From JBOFOR01 sp051659545 (lineage in GTDB: Bacteria; Bacillota; Clostridia; Peptostreptococcales; Peptostreptococcaceae): DNA of 6,315 nucleotides. The stretch lies in contig NZ_JBOFOR010000313.1 in the NCBI RefSeq assembly GCF_051659545.1, positions 1-6,315 on the forward strand, in the 5' to 3' direction. A program made the position numbers and the translations under genes. This document shows positions 5,401-6,315 of the stretch, in pieces; the stretch's first letter is position 1, and every line of letters starts with the position of its first letter. Below the pieces are notes generated by a model. It was given only the letters and a program-made list of their open reading frames with translations. It made no database searches and was not told where the DNA came from.

Positions 5401-6315
5401 TATAGCACTACTTTAACACCAGTAAAACAAAGTGATGTATCAAATATAGTAACTACTCAAATAAATTACTCAAATTTAACTGGATTAATTAAGAGCGTTG
5501 ATAAGGACTTTACAACGGTAGGAGATACTTTGACTTATACTGTAACTCTTGAAAATACTGGAAATTCAACTATGGAAAATTTAGTATTTTTTGATACAAT
5601 TCCAAATGCTACAACATTTATTAATAATTCATTTGTGTTAAATGGAGTAACCTTACCAGGTGAAAATCCAGATCAACCATTAGGTGCTAGTATTGGAACA
5701 ATCCCTATAGGAGGGATTGCTACAATATCATTTAAAGTAATTGTAAATACTATACCATCACCAAACTCTATTCCTAATACTGCAAGCTTAATAGGAAATT
5801 ATATAGTAAACCCTATAACAGGAACTACTATAAGTGCTGGAGGAAATACAAATACAGTTTTTAGTAAAGTTTATTTTGCTGATTTGAGTAATGTTATAAA
5901 AGGTGTAGACAAAGCATTTTCAGATGTTCCTACTACTTTAACTTACACTATAACTATAGTAAACAGTGGAAATACTACTGCTGATAATGTAGTATTTGTA
6001 GATACTATTCCTACTGGAACGTTCTTTGTGTTAAATTCAGTATTTGTAAATGGAGTTCAAAAAGGTGGCGCAAATCCAAGTCCTCCTAGTGGATTTACTA
6101 TAGGTACAATACCTGCTGCTTCAACTTTTACAGTAACATTTGAAGTTTACGTTAATAGTATACCAACGACAAATCCGATACCTAATACAGGAACAGTTGG
6201 ATATAACTTTGTAGTTGACCCAACTCTATTAACTACTTCAAGTGGTGTTCATAATACTAATACTGCATATACTACAATAAATCATGCTACTTTAGGAAAT
6301 ATATTAAAATTTACA
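2485..6315 (+). CDS. Giant leaderless CshA-like / SpaA-like / DUF11 repeat protein (3'-truncated by window)
   Basis: The frame is open for 1277 codons to the window edge. Residues ~15-210 resemble the CshA NR2 beta-sandwich: GWVNF (19-23), a GTLRDGST block, DYTIVTADGEATSTGE and the closing GVAFGV. Residues ~215-332 resemble the SpaA/prealbumin-like domain that often precedes DUF11 arrays: NRVYSNDQFDLSI, FIINESMAPGS and a final TTITNT. DUF11-type units start near residue 335 and run past the edge. The protein is rich in Thr, Asn, Ser and Gly and has no cysteine in the visible part. The start MANASYAPVGSG has no signal peptide, and none is encoded upstream, so export by Sec is not evident. This is unusual for an adhesin and fits better a spore-surface protein assembled in the mother cell: I recall DUF11 domains in Clostridium taeniosporum spore-appendage proteins. 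That role is inference. It lacks any visible catalytic domain. Its C-terminus is not seen. Confidence 0.9.
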   Translation, partial: MANASYAPVGSGPLAGAIGWVNFSTTALNPNTATIVNGTLRDGSTILFNLTNTDVSGNRSYIGTNAPTFGAAPFGNAGGYQGVTGSVIMYSLGGAAYRSILSFSDIVVKDHLGITIPDYTIVTADGEATSTGENLIFNTDGGVWDQIGNIGAGNSPSFVGLGTPTVTATGISTNYHSLILTTTSPKNIDITLFGTGGLEGVAFGVILTKAQVNKVINNRVYSNDQFDLSITGATISSTTITTGNSNGTQLQSPYLYVTLDSISSSSFIINESMAPGSIGTLGTNYKTTVQNANFTPGGSTVPSSGTLGETITAKLGDWMVTTITNTAITSTLTATKIVDKVKTLPGDILTYTIELNNQGPLTISNTVFKDTIPTGSSFIANSITINGVSVPGSVAPPSGVNIGTLPIGVTTLTFQVALQTTQVVNNTVKNNATAIGYNNLIPINVTIPTNSNTVTTTILGAVSLTSTKISKPYANIGDVLTYTIPITNIGNTTAINILFIDTIPNGTTFVTNSLRQDATAVSGSPNPPGITLSNPIGRSSTSTLTFQVRVITLPSPNPIPNSATQIFQYTIDNSTVPNVVGNGSSNTNIANTFINRADLSSIIKVVNKDFAIIGDELTYTISIPNTGTTNANSVIFIDTIPTGTIYVPNSFTVNGVVKSGVSPQPPGVNIGTIPSGETFKVTFKVTVNTIPSPNNVLNSATTTFIYQVDPSVVTSTTGSANSNIVNTTIARTAIILPTKSVNVPGGFIGNTITYTIGFRNTGTTTAHNIFFTDTTPNGTTFVNDSIQIDGTTITSATLNPPSGVTIPDLGVNQSTTLTFQVVVNTIPSPNPITNIGTTSYRYTDTASGTSGGGINNTNTVSTYIYPNSNPFKTVDKQYATVGDTLTYTLGWLEVLGVDQTDVIFVDTIPDGTTFVPNSVTVNSMLIPGATVTAPNGINTGTLSAGQMVSVNFKVIVNTIPTINPIPNDTTLIYSTTLTPVKQSDVSNIVTTQINYSNLTGLIKSVDKDFTTVGDTLTYTVTLENTGNSTMENLVFFDTIPNATTFINNSFVLNGVTLPGENPDQPLGASIGTIPIGGIATISFKVIVNTIPSPNSIPNTASLIGNYIVNPITGTTISAGGNTNTVFSKVYFADLSNVIKGVDKAFSDVPTTLTYTITIVNSGNTTADNVVFVDTIPTGTFFVLNSVFVNGVQKGGANPSPPSGFTIGTIPAASTFTVTFEVYVNSIPTTNPIPNTGTVGYNFVVDPTLLTTSSGVHNTNTAYTTINHATLGNILKFT
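3484..6315 (+). repeat. Tandem DUF11 domain array: seven units plus the start of an eighth
   Basis: Each unit has a lysine-led strand (K-x-VDK), a GD-x-LTYTI strand, F-x-DTIP-x-GT-x-FV-x-NS, a PPxGV loop, IGTIPxG, TFKV and usually VNTIPSPN. The leading lysines fall at residues 336, 468, 604, 739, 872, 1003, 1139 and 1275, spacings of 132, 136, 135, 133, 131, 136 and 136 residues. Units differ substantially in both protein and DNA, so the array is old and diversified and not a recent amplification. Unit 1 lacks the VNTIPSPN block. Unit 5 replaces the usual N-x-G-N-T turn with LEVLGVDQ. The array would form a long rod of beta-sandwich domains. Confidence 0.9.

Noticed and set aside
3484..6315. 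Recent tandem amplification or CRISPR-like repeat structure
   Set aside because: Units of about 400 bp are similar only at the protein-motif level and there are no short identical repeats with unique spacers.

Overview
The window looks like a low-G+C Firmicute, most likely a Clostridium or close relative. The DNA is very AT-rich, codons favour ATA, AGA and GGA, start sites have purine-rich ribosome binding sites, and the protein families present (DUF11 repeat proteins and AAA-ATPase_like/PD-(D/E)XK proteins) are ones often expanded in clostridia. I cannot assign a species.

Layout, all genes on the + strand: (1) 2-181 is the last 59 codons of a DUF11-type repeat protein ending in a C-terminal cysteine, closed by a strong intrinsic terminator. 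(2) 182-448 is a short intergenic region with that terminator, a long imperfect inverted repeat (266-342) and a sigma-A-like promoter. (3) 449-2131 is a complete 560-residue protein with an N-terminal AAA-ATPase_like domain and a C-terminal PD-(D/E)XK nuclease-like domain, closed by a bidirectional terminator. (4) 2132-2484 is intergenic, with that terminator, a 14-bp perfect palindrome, one doubtful minus-strand ORF and weak promoter candidates. (5) 2485-6315 is the first 1277 codons of a very large structural protein. It has a CshA-NR2-like beta-sandwich, a SpaA/prealbumin-like domain, and at least seven DUF11-type units of 131-136 residues with an eighth starting at the window edge. It has no signal peptide and no cysteine in the visible part.

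How the genes fit together: the two DUF11 proteins look like members of one surface or spore-appendage family in tandem. The ATPase/nuclease-like gene between them has no evident functional link to them and looks like an inserted cassette. The intergenic block before it (198-354) and the block after it (2143-2296) resemble each other at both ends, in the same order and at nearly the same spacing: a terminator at 83% identity with a compensatory base-pair change, then a 24-bp near-identical repeat. This is the main unexplained structural signal. I found no defence system, CRISPR array, tRNA or rRNA that I could support.
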